DNA of 27,056 bases from Eubacterium sp. UBA5416 (GTDB taxonomy: Bacteria; Bacillota; Clostridia; Lachnospirales; Lachnospiraceae): contig DHNM01000001.1 of NCBI GenBank assembly GCA_002409525.1, forward strand, positions 5,595-32,650. The letters run 5' to 3'. The number at the start of each line of letters is the position of its first letter. The first letter of the stretch is position 1. Shown here one piece after another: positions 9,057 to 18,136 of the stretch. A program made the translations under genes and the position numbers. Under the pieces are notes generated by a model. That model saw only the letters and a program-made list of their open reading frames with translations, did not search any database and was not told the DNA's origin.

Positions 9057-9691
9057 TAAAGCCAACCTCCAACAAAATCTTTTTCAATTTCACCCTTGCC
9101 CGATTCAACCGTTGTATTGTGGTATTCTCGGATTTTCCTATTATATTTCCAATCTCCTTCATAGACAATTCCTGGTAATAGTATGATACAAGGGTCGAAA
9201 GGTTCTGCGTTTCATGCTTGCATGAAAAAGCAGAACTTTGAGACCCGCAAAAACATGAGAATGCAGCCCGATCAGGGTGAAATTCGAATGTTTATAGGAT
9301 TGTGAGAGCTCGAAGAGCGTAACAATCCGTGTATCTCTAGCATCAAAAATTTCACATTCAGCTGCATAATTGCCGTTGAGATACTGTTCTTTTCCAGAAA
9401 TGCATCAATCTGATTTTCTGCAGGGTCCAATTGATATTCCTCCAGTTTGTTTCTTGAATTTCGAAACCACTGGGTTCGCATAATGTTCTTACAACAATTG
9501 ATTGCAATTCGCGTGATCCATGTCTTCTCACTGGATTTGTTATGAAAGGAATCATACGACTTTATAACTTTGATAAAAGTATCCTGCGCAGCATCTTCCG
9601 CAAGATGATAATCTTTTAAATACAAGTAACACATACGCAAAATAGAATCGCCATAATCGTTCATGAGTCGTTCTAGATTTTCCTCTGTCAT
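9049..9691 (-). pseudogene. ECF-type RNA polymerase sigma factor, split by an insertion
   Basis: The first part (9691 to about 9334) encodes sigma region 2: DYGDSILRMCYLYLKDYHLAEDAAQDTF and the region WITRIAINCCKNIMR. The normal reading then ends in foreign sequence with a stop at 9272. Region 4 continues downstream (9186-9049) in another frame: YYYQELSMKEIGNIIGKS, then ENTTIQRLNRARVKLKK. If 9189-9331 plus one TA is removed, the two parts join in frame as NVKFLMLEIS-YYYQELS, with spacing expected for the family. As it stands, the product would lack region 4 and could not recognise a -35 element. The SD GGGGAG precedes the ATG at 9691. The promoter target and stress signal are unknown. Confidence 0.9.
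9189..9331 (-). mobile_element. 143-bp hairpin-rich insertion (MITE-like) at a TA site
   Basis: The segment is bounded by TA at 9187-9188 and 9332-9333, and its removal with one TA repairs the sigma gene. The ends are weakly inverted (TACAAGGGT and TACACGGAT). Inside, 9192-9246 forms a long hairpin (gggtc/gaccc, gttctgc/gcagaac, ttcatgc/gcatgaa), and 9297-9328 forms a second (ggattgt/acaatcc around gctc-gaa-gagc). It has no coding capacity. A TA target fits Tc1/mariner-IS630-type MITEs, but the short inverted ends leave the family open. Orientation is arbitrary. Confidence 0.75.
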
Positions 9692-9713
9692 GTGGTGCTC
9701 CCCCTTTCATTAG

Positions 9714-9722
9714 ATTAGACAC
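9714..9722 (-). promoter_or_regulatory. Possible ECF-type -10 element before the sigma gene
   Basis: The minus strand reads GTGTCTAAT here, 22 bases before the ATG. ECF sigma factors often read a -10 of the CGTC type and activate their own operon. A matching -35 is not clear, so this is only a candidate. Confidence 0.25.
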
Positions 9723-9775
9723 GGTCCCCTGTAAGAATATTACTCTCATTGAAATAAGATTTAGAAAAAAGGTCC

Positions 9776-9810
9776 AAAAAACTCCGCCTGAAAACTTACA
9801 GGCGGAGTTT
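9776..9810 (-). terminator. Rho-independent terminator after yjbQ
   Basis: A 12-base stem (9779-9790 with 9799-9810, aaactccgcctg/caggcggagttt) has an 8-base loop. On the minus strand it runs into TTTTTT. It lies 26 bases past the yjbQ stop and ends that unit before the sigma operon. Confidence 0.92.
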
Positions 9811-9835
9811 CATAGGGTTGAAAGATATTGTTTTT

Positions 9836-10240
9836 TCATCCTTCTATGATCTTAATGTACACGGTTCTGGTTCTTGGGCCATCGAATTCTGCAAAGTACA
9901 CGCTTTGCCATGTACCGAAGATCGGAGTACCGTTCTCAATAATCAGGGTTTCACTCGCTCCGATCACTGATGACTTCATGTGTCCGTCGGAATTTCCTTC
10001 AAAATGCACATAATCCTTATCATTGGGAAATGTTTTGCTTAACCCCGTGCACAAATCCCTCTTTACGTCCGGATCAGCATTTTCGTTAATCGTGATTCCG
10101 CCTGTGGTATGGGGACAATACACCACGACGATGCCGTCCATTACCTTTGATTTTGCTATCGCATCGGTAATGTAAGAATCGAGTGTCACAAATTCCTGTT
10201 TTCCTGATGTCTGAATCTGATATTGAAATAAATGGCTCAT
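9836..10240 (-). CDS. yjbQ: YjbQ family protein (UPF0047)
   Basis: A 134-residue cytoplasmic protein belongs to the conserved YjbQ/UPF0047 family, which has been linked to weak thiamine-phosphate-synthase activity; the physiological reaction is uncertain. Family hallmarks include YCPHTTGGITINENADPDVKRD, with the His and Asn of the proposed site, the segment HFEGNSDGHMKSS, and GTWQSVYFAEFDGPRTRTV near the end. The ATG at 10240 (MSHLFQYQI) is chosen because AAGGGAG lies 8 bases before it; the frame is open to 10291, but that would overlap the preceding gene. It follows the ATPase gene by 26 bases and is followed by a strong terminator. Confidence 0.93.
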   Translation of the reverse strand: MSHLFQYQIQTSGKQEFVTLDSYITDAIAKSKVMDGIVVVYCPHTTGGITINENADPDVKRDLCTGLSKTFPNDKDYVHFEGNSDGHMKSSVIGASETLIIENGTPIFGTWQSVYFAEFDGPRTRTVYIKIIEG

Positions 10241-10266
10241 ACGCATCTCCCTTCGCTTTTGTCGTC

Positions 10267-11943
10267 TTACTGCTTTCCCAGTACCATGCATTCCTTTTTA
10301 TAGAAGGAAATCCCATAGCAGAGTACTGATCGGTATTCTCCTTCGAATTTCTTATGATATTTCCTCGTGTCGATCCGATTCAGCGCTGTTTTGCAGTCAT
10401 CTTTCAATGCATCCAGCTTTCTGGAATGCTTTATCTCAAAGACTGCTGCCCGGCTGTTGCGAATGTTTTTGACAACAATATCACTTCTGCCTTCTCCGTA
10501 TTCTTTATTGGAATCTACCGAGTAGCCTGCACCCGTGAAGATTCCCGCAAGAAATGCATGATAAAAGTCCTCTTTGTAATCATAGTAACTGATCGTCTGC
10601 AAAAGCAGCTGTGAGACCTCTTCTGTCATGGTACCTGTATCATTTCCCCACATTGCCGTGAAAAGTCTGCTTCGGTCCATGTCCCTGACTTTATCCTGAA
10701 ACCAAAGCAAAATCGTCTCCCGGAAGATATTCTTGATCTCTTCATTGGGAATCTGAAGGGCAGCCTCCCGATCAGAAAGTCTTACTTCCGGTGGCAGATC
10801 AGCTGCCGGTCTGTGAGTCAGATAACCTGTGAGATACAAGATACTCCACAGATTACTTTCTGAAGAATGAAGCATGTCATAAGTCAGATTTTCTGTGATC
10901 TGTTCTGTGATATAGCCGCCGGAAAGCAGTGTTTCGAATTTATCCGTCACATCGATATCACTCCGGTCAATAAAAGAGCGGATAATTGCGTTGTCACTCG
11001 TGTTCTTCCAGTAATCATGCGGCGGAGTGTCAGAATTGATCAACAGCGCATTGACATGATTCATGACATCCCAGGGACAATACACATCGACACTCCCAAA
11101 ATGATATCCATCGTACCACTCTCTGATCGAATCTGCAAAGTTCTCCAAATGTGTATCTTTTAACAGAGTTTCTACTTCCTCCGGAACAAAACCAAAGTAC
11201 TCATTGTAACGTTCTCCGGAAATGGTATCTGATATGAAATTATTCACCCCCGTGAATATCGATTCTTTCGCAATACGAAGACACCCGGTGATGACAGCCA
11301 GCTCCAGAGAAGAGTTATCCTTCAGAGACTGCCCCATCATCCCGCGGATCACAGAGAGCATTTCACTGTAATAGCCATTGTCATTCGCCTTTGCAAGCGG
11401 AACATCATACTCATCAATCAACAGAATTACCCGTTTCTGATAATGAGCCTCAAGCATATGCGTGAGCGTCTCAAGACTGTTTTTGACCTCTGTGGAAGTT
11501 GCCGTTGTTTCTGCAATATGTTTATAAGTTTCCAGATCAAAAGGATCCATCTTGGGATCATCCATTAGATATCTGTGTTGTCTGAACAATTTGGAGAGAG
11601 CCGCTTTGAGCATGGAATATGCTTCCTCAAAGCTAAGACCTTCCACCCCCTTAAAACTCACGAACACCGCAGGCCATTGATTCATCCATTCATCACATAG
11701 TGCCTCATCTGCCGAAACCTCCAGTCCCTTAAAAAGCCCTTGGCTGTCCTGGCGGATATCGAAGAATGCGAAAAGCATGCTCATATTAAGTGTCTTTCCG
11801 AAGCGTCTTGGCCGCGTGATGAGTGTTGCTTTGCTTGCCTTCGTCCGCAAAAGTTCCCGGATAAACGCGCTTTTATCTACATAATAATATCCACCTGTTC
11901 GAATCTCACTGAAATCTGAAATACCTATCGGAATATCAATCAT
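10267..11943 (-). CDS. AAA-ATPase-like protein with PD-(D/E)XK nuclease-like C-terminus
   Basis: This 558-residue protein matches the AAA-ATPase-like/DUF1703 architecture common in gut Clostridia and Bacteroidetes. The N-terminus MIDIPIGISDFSEIRTGGYYYVDKS is the family signature. The P-loop is ITRPRRFGKTLNMSML (about 42-57), Walker B is VILLIDEYDVPLAKA, and ITGCLRIAKESIFTGVNN follows. The C-terminal part contains the PD-(D/E)XK-like RSDIVVKN and AAVFEIKHS, with Asp and ExK in the right order. No biochemical function is established for the family; mobile or defence-related roles have been suggested. The ATG at 11943 follows AGAGGTGAT. A promoter-like pair at 11983-12011 lies inside the tail of the rhuM remnant. 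Confidence 0.88.
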   Translation of the reverse strand: MIDIPIGISDFSEIRTGGYYYVDKSAFIRELLRTKASKATLITRPRRFGKTLNMSMLFAFFDIRQDSQGLFKGLEVSADEALCDEWMNQWPAVFVSFKGVEGLSFEEAYSMLKAALSKLFRQHRYLMDDPKMDPFDLETYKHIAETTATSTEVKNSLETLTHMLEAHYQKRVILLIDEYDVPLAKANDNGYYSEMLSVIRGMMGQSLKDNSSLELAVITGCLRIAKESIFTGVNNFISDTISGERYNEYFGFVPEEVETLLKDTHLENFADSIREWYDGYHFGSVDVYCPWDVMNHVNALLINSDTPPHDYWKNTSDNAIIRSFIDRSDIDVTDKFETLLSGGYITEQITENLTYDMLHSSESNLWSILYLTGYLTHRPAADLPPEVRLSDREAALQIPNEEIKNIFRETILLWFQDKVRDMDRSRLFTAMWGNDTGTMTEEVSQLLLQTISYYDYKEDFYHAFLAGIFTGAGYSVDSNKEYGEGRSDIVVKNIRNSRAAVFEIKHSRKLDALKDDCKTALNRIDTRKYHKKFEGEYRSVLCYGISFYKKECMVLGKQ

Positions 11944-11982
11944 CTCATATCACCTCTTTGCTTCTGACTTCTATTTTTTATT

Positions 11983-12011
11983 ATCATAGCATACTTACTC
12001 TTTCTGGTCCA
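11983..12011 (-). promoter_or_regulatory. Probable promoter of the AAA-ATPase-like gene
   Basis: On the minus strand, TGGACC (12011-12006) and TATGAT (11988-11983) are separated by 17 bases. The -10 is good and the -35 is 4 of 6. It overlaps the last codons of the rhuM remnant, about 40 bases before the ATG. Confidence 0.5.
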
Positions 12012-12891
12012 TCATATACCTGTCGAAGTCTGACAAAAACAACTTGTCCTGAACAATACGGTATTTCTCAAACTCGGTCTCTGCATGGAGCTTCGCCTGC
12101 TCTGCGCTGACTTTCCAAATAAGACAGTTCTTTATCACTCAGATAATTTCTTGGCAATTGCTACATCTGATTTTACAATCTTCCCATCCGGGGCCGAATC
12201 CCAAGATGTAAGTCCCATATGTTCTTTTTCAGAGTCTATATTTCCTACGGTATATTTCCAATTAATAAAATATATTTTGTCCATCTTCAATTACTTGCGT
12301 AAATTCGATGGACGTATCTTATATTCCCATAGCTAAAGCAGGGAGGGTTACGACACTATCTAATAAATCAGTTATTTTCTGATAAAATTTTCGTTCCGAA
12401 AGACGAATCTCGCGGATATTCTCCAGCTGGCGCTCAAAATACTCGTCCGTAAACATATGCCCCTTCTTCAGACGTTCTTTATCCATTGTCCAGCCCTGAA
12501 TTGTATAATCCTTTACAATCTTACCTGCCCACTTGCGAAACTGGACAGCACGATCGTTATTCACTTTAAACCCAACAGCTATAATCATCCGAAGATTATA
12601 ATGAATTACTTCACGATTGACTTGACGCGAACCTTCAATTTGAACTATCCGGAATTTCCGGATAGTTGCTTTCTCTGTCTGCTCTCCATCCTTATATATG
12701 TTTTTTATATGTTCATTAATCGTTCGTACATCGACATCATATAAAACACTCATCATCTTTTGAGTAAGCCATATGTTCTCGTTTTGGTAACGCATCTCCA
12801 TACTTTCTATGGTATCTCCCACGGATGCAGCATATGTCAGATACTCTGCGGCCGAGCTTCGAATTGTTATCTCATCTTTCTTTTTGGCCAT
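11995..12891 (-). pseudogene. RhuM-family protein gene, decayed
   Basis: The intact first part (12891-12319, about 190 codons) is clearly RhuM-like: ENIWLTQKMMSVLYDVDVRTINEHIKNIY, then YNLRMIIAVGFKVNN and FRKWAGKIVKDY. It then meets a stop after KFYQKITDLL and a divergent tail. Family sequence resumes in other frames: IDSEKEHMGLTSW, then DGKIVKSDVAIAK (12284-12135). A one-base loss then shifts to NYLSDKELSYLE. The family C-terminus AKLHAETEFEKYRIVQDKL ends at 11995. A central piece is also missing. RhuM proteins occur in genomic islands and their function is unclear. The start ATG at 12891 has GGAGG six bases upstream. The N-terminal fragment could still be translated. Confidence 0.85.
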
Positions 12892-12954
12892 ATTGTCCTC
12901 CGTTTCCATAAGTGTAACTTTTACGTTAAAAGAATATATGTTCGATTAAAGTTC

Positions 12955-12983
12955 ATATTATCATGTCCTGGCAATAACATCAA
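12955..12983 (-). promoter_or_regulatory. Candidate promoter of the rhuM-like gene
   Basis: TTGATG (12983-12978) and TAATAT (12960-12955) on the minus strand are 17 bases apart. A short palindrome (CTTTTAACGTAAAAG, near 12917-12931) lies between this site and the ribosome site and might be an operator. Confidence 0.45.
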
Positions 12984-13032
12984 GCCTGTTTGCATATATT
13001 TCCTTCGCAGATACAACCATGATTTTCTGAAT

Positions 13033-14787
13033 TTATGTATACCACTGACTTTGCATTTCATACATTCGTTTGTATTCGCCATTTCGTTCCATCAACTCTT
13101 TGTGTTTCCCATGCTCAACCACAATGCCATCCTTCATTACCACAATACTATCTGCTGTCCTGACAGAGCCCAGTCTGTGCGTGACAATAACAGCGGTTTT
13201 CCCTTCACAGATATTTACAAACTCATTATAAAGACGTGTCTCTTCCAGCGGATCAATGGCAGATGTCGGTTCATCCAGGACGATAAAATCGTAAGGCCGA
13301 TAGATCCCTCGGGCAACAGCAACCCTCTGCCATTGACCGCCGGATAATTCCGCTCCGTCAAACTCCCGGCCAAGCATAGTATCCATGCCTTCTGTAAACT
13401 TTCCGTCATCTATTACAATTCCCGCCTTTTCACAGACATCTGGTAACCCGGTATCTCCTACCTTTCTTTTCCTGTCACTGATTGCAATATTATCTTTCAG
13501 AGTCATTTTATACCTGCGATAATTTTGAAATATTGCTGACCAGTTATTATTTGATACCTGTTTCATTGGTATATCCCCAATACTGATTTGTCCTTTTTCC
13601 GGCTTATACAAGCCAAGAAGCAGCCTGCACAGAGTACTCTTTCCGCTGCCGTTTTCTCCTACAATTGCAAGTGTCTGTCCCTTTGGAATCGTTAAATTCA
13701 CATCTTTTAAAGCATATTTTTTTGATGTCGGGTATTTGAAGCAGACACCACGTAGAACAATATCCGCCTGACCGCAAGTATTCTTTTTAGATTTATCTCC
13801 TGTGTCCTCCGAAATAAATGATATATAATTCTCCAATGCGCCGACATTCTCAGCTGCCCATCCGATTCTTTCGGATATCACTTCGCTCATGAAACTGAAA
13901 ATCCGGTCAATGGATGATAACACAGCCGCAAATGCACCAACGGTTATCTCCTGACGCAGGACAAGAACAAAAATCATGTAGAGAATCACACCATACCCGA
14001 TAACAGTCAGAGAGTCCACCAGAAAGCTGACCACGCTCTTCCTCATCTGCGCACGCAGAATTAGGATATTTAGTTTTTCCAGGCTTGAATCAAACAGTTT
14101 TTTAAAATGGTTCGTCGCGCCCCATAAACGGGTTTCGCGGACATCAGAAGCACATGCCTCATAATATTCACATTCCCGCCGTACAGGCGCTGACAGGTTT
14201 TCCAGGTTCCGAAAAGTCTTGATCTGTATTATGTTTGAAAAAAGGCAGGGAATAAATACCGCCAAAATACTTATGCTGAGGATTGGTTTTAACGTGAACA
14301 GATACATACCCATGAATGCAAAATAGGTAAAATAAAAGAACACCGTATCGATCAAAGTCAGCCCCACCCATACAAGATTCTCACTGCCATTTTGAGCCTT
14401 ATTGATGTAATCAAGCCTTCCGGGATCCTCGAATTCAATACAGTCTAACTCATCAATATGGCTGAATATGCTTAGATTTGTATGTTTTGCAATCGCCAGA
14501 CTCAAAATATTCCCATGGCAGTTAGCAGCTCCATTCATTATCTGACAGAACATATAAGACCCAATCATGCAAAACAGGGCCATTATTGTGCTTGTCATAT
14601 TAACCTTCTTCTGAGCTAAACGCTGTGCCGAGTCAAAAAAACGCTGCGTAAACATGACCTGCATCGCCCAGGATAACCCATGAAGGAACGAATAAAAAAT
14701 TTGTAGCAGCAGTACCTTAAGTTCATATTGAAACATCAGATGTATCCCTTTGATACTATTATAAATGAAACCTTTTCCCTTCCTCAT
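13033..14787 (-). CDS. ABC exporter half-transporter, pair 2, second subunit
   Basis: The 584-residue protein has an N-terminal type-IV exporter membrane domain (about 1-320, five to six helices) and one ATPase domain. Walker A is VGENGSGKSTLCRLLLG, the Q-loop FQNYRRYKMTLKDNI, the signature LSGGQWQRVAVARG, Walker B FIVLDEPTSAIDP, and the H-loop VTHRLG, so all catalytic residues are present. It starts at ATG 14787 behind GAGAGGG, 37 bases after its partner, and the two probably form a heterodimer. No C39 peptidase domain is fused, so it would not itself trim a leader peptide. The GQWQR-type signature is seen in exporters linked to peptides, but the substrate here is unknown. Confidence 0.9.
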   Translation of the reverse strand: MRKGKGFIYNSIKGIHLMFQYELKVLLLQIFYSFLHGLSWAMQVMFTQRFFDSAQRLAQKKVNMTSTIMALFCMIGSYMFCQIMNGAANCHGNILSLAIAKHTNLSIFSHIDELDCIEFEDPGRLDYINKAQNGSENLVWVGLTLIDTVFFYFTYFAFMGMYLFTLKPILSISILAVFIPCLFSNIIQIKTFRNLENLSAPVRRECEYYEACASDVRETRLWGATNHFKKLFDSSLEKLNILILRAQMRKSVVSFLVDSLTVIGYGVILYMIFVLVLRQEITVGAFAAVLSSIDRIFSFMSEVISERIGWAAENVGALENYISFISEDTGDKSKKNTCGQADIVLRGVCFKYPTSKKYALKDVNLTIPKGQTLAIVGENGSGKSTLCRLLLGLYKPEKGQISIGDIPMKQVSNNNWSAIFQNYRRYKMTLKDNIAISDRKRKVGDTGLPDVCEKAGIVIDDGKFTEGMDTMLGREFDGAELSGGQWQRVAVARGIYRPYDFIVLDEPTSAIDPLEETRLYNEFVNICEGKTAVIVTHRLGSVRTADSIVVMKDGIVVEHGKHKELMERNGEYKRMYEMQSQWYT

Positions 14788-14824
14788 CGTAGAAACCCTC
14801 TCATTTTAAAAACATGTCTGTTTC

Positions 14825-16612
14825 TTATTCATACCACGATTTCTGACTGTCAAACATCTTATGATATAGTCCACCCTGAATCTTCATAAGTTTCTCATGA
14901 CTGCCGGATTCAGCGATCCTTCCTCCATCCACAACAAAGATCTCATCAGATATCTTCGCGGCCCCGAGCCTGTGTGTGATATAGATCGTGAACCGGTTCT
15001 TATTGACTCTGTGAAACATTTCATACACCTGACTTTCCGCAACCGGATCAAGTGCGGCTGTTGGTTCATCGAGGATATTAATCTGTGCTTTTGAATAGAG
15101 AAGTCTGGCAATCGCAATTCTCTGCCACTGGCCACCCGAAATATCAACCCCATCCTCTTTTACCTTCCCCAGAGGAGTTTCCAGTCCCTCGTTCAACTCA
15201 CGTACAAGCTCTTTTTGTCCCACCTGGGAAATGATATTTTCCACCTCTTCCTTATTAAAATTCATGTCCCGGCCTATCGTGATATTATCTTTCATCGAGA
15301 TTTGATACGATGTAAAATCCTGGAAAAGCACAGATATGATTCCTTTAACCGCTGCATAGTCATACTTTCTGATACTGATTCTGTTTAACAAGATTTCTCC
15401 TTCATAATCATCATACAGACCGATGATTAATTTCATGATTGTAGATTTTCCCGCACCATTTACTCCCACAAAGGAATAGCTGTTGCCACTCTGCAGCAAA
15501 AAAGAACAATTTTTCAGCACATAGTTATCCGTACCGGGATATTTAAAACTCACATGATCAAATTCAAGTGAATCAAAAACAAAGTTCTCCCGGCGGGACG
15601 GCCTGACACAGGCATCTTCTTTTTCACTCAACGCAAAGAAGGAATTTAAATCTTTCAGGTATTCCTGAAGCCTCGAATACTCTCCCATGATTCCTGAAAG
15701 CCGCCATGACATCGCCTGAACAAGTCCGAAGAGTGCATTGACCAGAGCAATGAAAATTCCAATTGACATCTTTCCTGAACCGAGTGATGGCAGCAGAATC
15801 AAAACAATAACTGCAATAATGAGCAGTGTGACGATGGAACCGCTCTTCATATTTGCATATGTCTTTTTTTCTATTTTCGATTTAATCTGATAGGATTGGT
15901 TATAAAGATCGTCATAATCTCTCCGCAGACTCTCACTATATCCAAAAAGCTTTCGCTCATGTGCATATTCCCTCTCCGTAAGAACAGTTCCCAGGTAATC
16001 ATAACGTCTTTGTATCTTCTTGGCTTCCTTTCCCATTTCATAATTCTTTTTTCCCGTTTTCATTGCGATTGCAAAAAGAGGGATGCTGACTGCAAGGATC
16101 ACAATTCCACTGATAAAAGCTGAAGTCATAATAATTATTAAAAGGGAAACCGTACTGATAAGGATACTTACAGCTGACAATATATTGTCAAAACCTTTTG
16201 AAAAATCCTCAACAGGATCAGAACAAACTCTTTTTATAAGATCCTGGGTTTGGGCATCTTCCATATGTTTATATTCCAGAAGCGACCTCTTATTTAAAAT
16301 CAGATCTTTAATTTTGACCGTCATCTTATTTTTTCCAGTCAGGCTGATTATGTTCACAATTGACGGCATAAGATTGACAAACAGTATGTATAAAACAATC
16401 ATGACAATAGGGCGTATAATTTCAGAAGCATTCCTTTTCCCTCCAAAAATATCCATTGCACAGTCAATAAAATCAGCAAGTACAACCGTTTCATACGCAG
16501 GCATCAGTGCATTCGCAATCGTGTATACAATTGAAAATATTGTCTGGACCGGAATAAAATGCATTGGAAGCTTTATAAAATCAATGTTTTTATATATGAA
16601 TTTCTTTTCCAT
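14825..16612 (-). CDS. ABC exporter half-transporter, pair 2, first subunit
   Basis: A 595-residue half-exporter. The frame opens at 16657, but the ATG at 16612 (MEKKFIYKNIDF) is taken as the start because GAGGGGG lies upstream and homologue-like sequence begins there. Membrane helices occupy about 15-320 (for example IFSIVYTIANALMPAY and IIRPIVMIVLYILFVNL). ATPase motifs are VGVNGAGKSTIMKLIIG, FQDFTSYQISMKDNI, ISGGQWQRIAIARL, INILDEPTAALDP and ITHRLG, all catalytically complete. It lies 113 bases after the DUF234-type ATPase and just ahead of the second subunit. The cargo is not recognisable from the neighbours. Confidence 0.9.
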   Translation of the reverse strand: MEKKFIYKNIDFIKLPMHFIPVQTIFSIVYTIANALMPAYETVVLADFIDCAMDIFGGKRNASEIIRPIVMIVLYILFVNLMPSIVNIISLTGKNKMTVKIKDLILNKRSLLEYKHMEDAQTQDLIKRVCSDPVEDFSKGFDNILSAVSILISTVSLLIIIMTSAFISGIVILAVSIPLFAIAMKTGKKNYEMGKEAKKIQRRYDYLGTVLTEREYAHERKLFGYSESLRRDYDDLYNQSYQIKSKIEKKTYANMKSGSIVTLLIIAVIVLILLPSLGSGKMSIGIFIALVNALFGLVQAMSWRLSGIMGEYSRLQEYLKDLNSFFALSEKEDACVRPSRRENFVFDSLEFDHVSFKYPGTDNYVLKNCSFLLQSGNSYSFVGVNGAGKSTIMKLIIGLYDDYEGEILLNRISIRKYDYAAVKGIISVLFQDFTSYQISMKDNITIGRDMNFNKEEVENIISQVGQKELVRELNEGLETPLGKVKEDGVDISGGQWQRIAIARLLYSKAQINILDEPTAALDPVAESQVYEMFHRVNKNRFTIYITHRLGAAKISDEIFVVDGGRIAESGSHEKLMKIQGGLYHKMFDSQKSWYE

Positions 16613-16725
16613 AATCTTTGTTTCCCCCTCAATTAACGCCTCAACACCAAATGGCACCAGTCATTCTGATTCACCCGCTGCGCACCCAGGAATCCCGGAG
16701 TCAGATTCGACACTCCCCACAGCTA

Positions 16726-18123
16726 TTAATCTGATAAAATATCATTTAAATCCATCAAAAGCAGTCTGTCATCTTTCAAAGCCTCGTTTATTACAGTATC
16801 AGTAAATCCGTTTTTAGAAAACAGGCAGTAGTATATCTTATCCTGCTTATGACCGAAAGCCTCTGCTTTCTTCTTCAAATCTTCATAGATTGCAAAATTC
16901 AGCTTTTCATTTCGCCACTTGCACTCACCAAAAATATAATCGTCATGATCTCTGGCAATCAGATCAACCTCAACTTGCCTATGAGTTTTCTTATCTGTTC
17001 CCCACCATCGTCCGATTTCAGTGAATAAAAGTGGTAATTCTCCTCTGCTATTCTTGTGTAGAAGATAGTCTCGGCAGATTCTTTCGAAAACTGTTCCCAT
17101 ATAATGATTATAGTCTGGTTTAACTCTTCTCTCCCATACAATTTCCTGCGCCCCTGTCTCTAGCAGAGTTTTGTTACGCAGCACATATCTGTACCAAAAC
17201 CCAAACATTTGATCAGAAACCCTGTAAACTGCCTTTCGAGATGTACTTTTTCCCCCCAGGGGCACCTCTCGGTAAATAATCCCCAATTCACGCAGCGTCT
17301 TGATATACTTCAGACATTTCGCCGCATTTTCTCCGGTCTTTTGAGCGATTTCATTCGACTTTGATGCTCCCTGAGCAACAGCCTCAATAATTGCCGTATA
17401 AATCCCCGGTTCCTGTACTTCCTGTTGGAGTAGAAGTAAAGCTTCCTCATATAGATAACCAGTTGGCTGAAAAAAGGCGTTTATTATATTATCTTTTACC
17501 GTCTTATCCGGATCAATCTGACGTAGATACATAGCTGTTCCGCCAAAAGCCCCGTATAATTCAAGTTGTTCCTCTTTCGTAAAGTTCTGAAGGAATAGAG
17601 CACTTGTCTTATAATCAAATGTTTTCAATTTAAGCTGTGCCGTCCTTCTTCCAAACAATGGACTCTTTGATCCAAGCACTTCATTCTCCATAAATCCCAT
17701 ATAGCTGCCACAAAGGACAAGAAACAAGTTTCCCTCCTGAAGCTTATGGTCTATCAAATGCTGTAGAATAGACAGGAGTGAGGGATTGATATCAGCAAGA
17801 TAAGGAAACTCATCCAAAACCAACACTAGAGGTTTCCTGATCTGACGCTCGTCAATATACAAAAATGCACTTTCCCAGGAACGAAATGACTGTAAGTTAG
17901 ATTCTCCATAATGTAGGAAAACCTGCTCGGAAAACTTATCCAGATTATTTTTTTCATTACTCTGTTCAGCTGAATAAAATATTGAATCCTTATCTTTACA
18001 AAATTCTTTCAACAGTGTGGTCTTTCCCACTCGACGTCTTCCATAAAGAATGAATAAATGAAAGCGGTTCTCCTGATACATCCGATTCATATCAGAGAGT
18101 TCTTTTTCTCTTCCTATAAACAT
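16726..18123 (-). CDS. DUF234-type archaeal-like ATPase
   Basis: The 465-residue protein opens with MFIGREKELSDMNRMY and a P-loop LYGRRRVGKTTLLKEF (about 27-42). Walker B is LVLVLDEFPYLADINP, with LCGSYMGFMENEVLG after it. A winged-helix part (SNEIAQKTGENAAKCLKYIK) and a C-terminal nuclease-like fold (VEVDLIARDHDDYIFGECKW) follow, the order seen in the archaeal ATPase/DUF234 family. Such genes are widespread and often mobile; no function is established. The frame begins at 18165, but the ATG at 18123 is used because the earlier codons fall within the promoter and palindrome and a GAGGTGAGG site precedes it. It separates two exporter pairs and has its own promoter, suggesting a later arrival. 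Confidence 0.88.
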   Translation of the reverse strand: MFIGREKELSDMNRMYQENRFHLFILYGRRRVGKTTLLKEFCKDKDSIFYSAEQSNEKNNLDKFSEQVFLHYGESNLQSFRSWESAFLYIDERQIRKPLVLVLDEFPYLADINPSLLSILQHLIDHKLQEGNLFLVLCGSYMGFMENEVLGSKSPLFGRRTAQLKLKTFDYKTSALFLQNFTKEEQLELYGAFGGTAMYLRQIDPDKTVKDNIINAFFQPTGYLYEEALLLLQQEVQEPGIYTAIIEAVAQGASKSNEIAQKTGENAAKCLKYIKTLRELGIIYREVPLGGKSTSRKAVYRVSDQMFGFWYRYVLRNKTLLETGAQEIVWERRVKPDYNHYMGTVFERICRDYLLHKNSRGELPLLFTEIGRWWGTDKKTHRQVEVDLIARDHDDYIFGECKWRNEKLNFAIYEDLKKKAEAFGHKQDKIYYCLFSKNGFTDTVINEALKDDRLLLMDLNDILSD

Positions 18124-18136
18124 AAACCTCACCTCA

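Noticed and set aside
12760..13347. 195-codon plus-strand frame across the rhuM start and an exporter end
   Set aside because: It runs antisense across two real minus-strand coding regions and has no recognisable domain.
16083..16805. 240-codon plus-strand frame antisense to an exporter
   Set aside because: Hydrophobic look arises from the complement of membrane-helix codons; no ribosome site or family match.
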